Part shown: positions 63,780-64,000 of the stretch, piece after piece
Layout of the letters: every line of letters starts with the position of its first letter
Numbering within the stretch: the first letter of the stretch is position 1
Source: an uncultured Clostridia bacterium
GTDB lineage: Bacteria > Bacillota > Clostridia > TANB77 > UBA1234
Assembly: GCA_934169745.1 (NCBI GenBank)
Contig: CAKPOE010000003.1
Span: 89,921 to 153,920 of the forward strand
Direction: 5' to 3'
DNA length: 64,000 nucleotides
Program-made: the position numbers and the translations under genes
The notes under the pieces: model-generated
The model's input: only the letters and a program-made list of their open reading frames with translations
Database searches by the model: none
What the model was told of the DNA's origin: nothing

Positions 63780-63933
63780 AGTCCAGCACCGCAAACTACT
63801 GTGGCTCGTGCCGATGAATTTTCGCTACCACCACCGCCAACAGAACCACTACCAAAAAAGTTTCGAACACGAATAGCTATTGGATAAGTAGCAAAAACAA
63901 TGCCAGAGTCAGAAGCACCTGCAGTGCAATACC
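63780..63933 (-). repeat. DGR cassette C7: variable-type copy
   Basis: Reads GASDSGIVFATYPIAIRVRN, FFGSGSVGGGGSENSSARAT, VVCGAGLL. The FFGS and SE positions resemble TR1 rather than TR2. The frame C7-C6-C5 stays open from about 63957 without any ATG, GTG or TTG before C7, so no regular start is seen. Confidence 0.75.
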
Positions 63934-63976
63934 TATAAAATAGTATAACACATTTTTACTGTACAAAGCACCGATG

Positions 63977-64000
63977 ACCTATTTTCCGACAGCCACTTTT
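63977..64000. repeat. Palindromic element at the right edge (partial)
   Basis: CCTATTTTCCGACAGCCACTTTT repeats the start of the elements at 62804 and 63292, which suggests that the cassette array goes on beyond the window. Confidence 0.7.

Noticed and set aside
62244..63933. Cassette copies as ordinary tandem duplication with random drift
   Set aside because: For both pairs the differences concentrate at adenines of one member, which drift would not give.
1..64000. tRNA, rRNA or insertion-sequence genes
   Set aside because: No tRNA cloverleaf with CCA-type end, rRNA block or transposase signature was recognised; a tRNA scan would be decisive.

Overview
The window is AT-rich chromosomal DNA of an endospore-forming, Gram-positive Clostridia-type bacterium. 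Evidence: a gerA-type germination operon behind a forespore-like promoter, a 28-residue SpoVM next to rpmB, an SpoIIIE/FtsK translocase, a PdaB-like deacetylase, an S-layer-homology protein, a Firmicutes CpsBCD tyrosine-kinase module and strong AGGAGG ribosome sites. The species cannot be named from sequence alone. No rRNA or tRNA gene was recognised.

Layout: 1-5.3 kb holds a truncated GH15 glucoamylase-like gene, pgi, a GtrB-like glycosyltransferase and a DUF6056 membrane protein. 5.3-13.8 kb is housekeeping (beta-CASP nuclease, FtsK/SpoIIIE, two zinc-ribbon/PH proteins, rsmD, rnhB, an SSB-like protein). 13.9-18.3 kb is a surface operon (CpsC, CpsD, CpsB, an anchored protein, an SLH protein). 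18.3-34.8 kb carries hicAB, recG, rpmB, spoVM, nth, an acyl-CoA synthetase, the ger operon, rnr, secG, trmL, a Ca-ATPase and mntP. 34.9-36.1 kb has two unknown genes. 36.2-45.7 kb is a complete exopolysaccharide cluster read leftward from the initiating sugar transferase to the Wzx flippase. 46-47.8 kb is an island of five small paralogous genes that look richer in GC than their neighbours. 47.9-59.3 kb has wall enzymes, galE, mutS2, a second acyl-CoA synthetase and its TetR regulator.

The most unusual region is 59.36-64 kb: a diversity-generating retroelement (DGR). It has two closely related reverse transcriptases flanking an Avd-type accessory gene, then at least seven copies of a ~154-bp cassette, mostly at 183-bp (61-codon) spacing. 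Two cassettes next to the RT are Asn-codon-rich and behave as template repeats. Each has a partner further out whose differences lie almost only at template adenines: 16 of 16 core differences for one pair and 13 of 15 for the other. Each cassette seems to carry its own promoter, and none is attached to a recognisable N-terminal target protein inside the window, so this looks like a multi-template or archive-type DGR. The real target gene may lie to the right.

Two genome-wide patterns also stand out. A palindromic GAACGA...TCGTTC element sits between convergent genes, in a 37-bp tandem array and inside the DGR array. In addition, seven genes are each broken by what looks like one extra C directly before a G. 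This could be a systematic sequencing error or a real process, and it should be settled before any of these genes is called a pseudogene.
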